From NCBI GenBank assembly GCA_029974875.1, contig JARKQP010000951.1, positions 1 to 6,604 of the forward strand: DNA of 6,604 bases, in the 5' to 3' direction. This document shows positions 6,008 to 6,604 of this stretch, piece after piece (position 1 is the stretch's first letter; every line of letters begins with the position of its first letter). The DNA comes from Mobilitalea sp. GTDB lineage: Bacteria; Bacillota_A; Clostridia; Lachnospirales; Lachnospiraceae. The notes under the pieces are model-generated. The model was not told the DNA's origin. It saw only the letters and a list, made by a program, of their open reading frames with translations, and ran no database searches. Both the position numbers and the translations under genes were made by a program.

Positions 6008-6604
6008 ATGAGTAATATATCAGGTTTATTCAAGGATTTAACAAAGATAAAGGAAGCGAGGAACGGGAGGCTGGCGAGCTGGGACCAGCGTGGTAAAAAC
6101 CAGGATTACTGGGAGATCCCCGCTGGGGAGAGCATTACCCTGGGTGAGGTTGAGGGTCCTGGCTGTATTACCCATATCTGGATGACCTCATCCTGTCGGA
6201 AGGTGGTTGCCCCAAGTGTCCTGGATCCGGTCCTGAATGCATCCTCGGCACCTGTTAATGAGATCCACCCGGCCCTGGGTGTCATATGGGATGATTATGA
6301 TCCATTTTATTATAGAAAGGTGTTAATCAAGATGACCTGGGACGACCAGAGCCAGCCAAGTGTCCTTGCTCCTTTGGGTGATTTCTTCTGTATCGGTAAC
6401 TGCTACCCGGGTAATTTTACATCCCTGCCCTTTAATGGATCCTTAAAGCCTGAGGAAGCGGGACGGTACGGTGCGCCCTGCTCTGTCTCCTGTTACTTCC
6501 CCATGCCCTTTAATAAAAAGGCAAAAATTGAGGTCATTAATGAAAATGAGCTTCCCTTTATCTTATATTTTAACATCGATTATGAGATGTATAAGGAGCC
6601 TTTG
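6008..6604 (+). CDS. DUF2961 / GH172 family glycoside hydrolase, N-terminal part (3' end outside window)
   Basis: The frame opens at ATG 6008 behind AAGGAG (5992-5997, 10-base gap) and stays open for 199 codons to the window edge. The start MSNISGLFKDLTKIKEARNG has no signal peptide, so the product is probably cytoplasmic. DUF2961 landmarks appear in order: RLASWDQRGKNQDYWEIPAG (21-40), GEVEGPGCITHIWMT (46-60), the WDDQSQPSVLAPLGDFF stretch (111-127) and PCSVSCYFPMPFNKKAKIEV (157-176). Characterised members (GH172) fold as beta jelly rolls and cleave alpha-D-fructofuranosides such as difructose dianhydride I, or D-arabinofuranosides. The catalytic region should lie beyond the window, so activity cannot be judged. 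The gene follows the permeases after 86 bases that contain a weak 6-base-pair stem (5956-5970) but no terminator, so it is read as the operon's hydrolase. Family assignment is recognition by motif; substrate is inference. Confidence 0.85.
   Translation, partial: MSNISGLFKDLTKIKEARNGRLASWDQRGKNQDYWEIPAGESITLGEVEGPGCITHIWMTSSCRKVVAPSVLDPVLNASSAPVNEIHPALGVIWDDYDPFYYRKVLIKMTWDDQSQPSVLAPLGDFFCIGNCYPGNFTSLPFNGSLKPEEAGRYGAPCSVSCYFPMPFNKKAKIEVINENELPFILYFNIDYEMYKEPL

Overview
This window looks like a stretch of a Gram-positive, low-to-mid GC Firmicute chromosome, most likely a clostridial gut-type organism such as Lachnospiraceae. That is an inference from strong AAAGGAGG ribosome binding sites, TTG and GTG starts, a lipoprotein with a Gly/Thr/Ser/Glu-rich linker, and a carbohydrate transporter with no ATPase of its own. 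Every supported gene reads on the + strand.

Region 1 (1-1027) is AT-rich and holds two tandem paralogues of a small protein. The complete copy (407-1027) has two membrane segments, a winged-helix-like segment and a C-terminal CxxC-13-CxxC zinc ribbon. The first copy is cut by the window edge: its first visible Met aligns with Met112 of the complete copy. I do not recognise a named family, and there is no evident link to the sugar locus.

Region 2 (1028-2756) is regulatory. A LacI-family repressor (1168-2145) has a good sigma-70 promoter (TTGACA-17-TAAAAT) whose start point lies in a palindromic operator. The 611-base gap after the repressor has a perfect consensus promoter (TTGACA-17-TATAAT), two more copies of the same operator downstream of that promoter, and an intrinsic-terminator-like hairpin between those operators. 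The three operators share the core TGGAACGGGTTYCA, which strongly suggests one regulon: the repressor controls itself and the transporter operon.

Region 3 (2757-6604) is a carbohydrate uptake and hydrolysis operon: a lipoprotein solute-binding protein, two MalF/MalG-type (CUT1) permeases, and the first 199 codons of a cytoplasmic DUF2961 / GH172 protein that runs off the window. Characterised GH172 enzymes act on alpha-D-fructofuranosides (difructose dianhydride I) and D-arabinofuranosides. The simplest reading is LacI-controlled import of a furanoside oligosaccharide that is split inside the cell. The ATPase is absent here and probably shared and encoded elsewhere.

The points most worth a second look are the unusual leader of the transporter operon (promoter, operator roadblock, terminator, second operator and no clear second promoter) and the GH172-transporter pairing with its own operator set.
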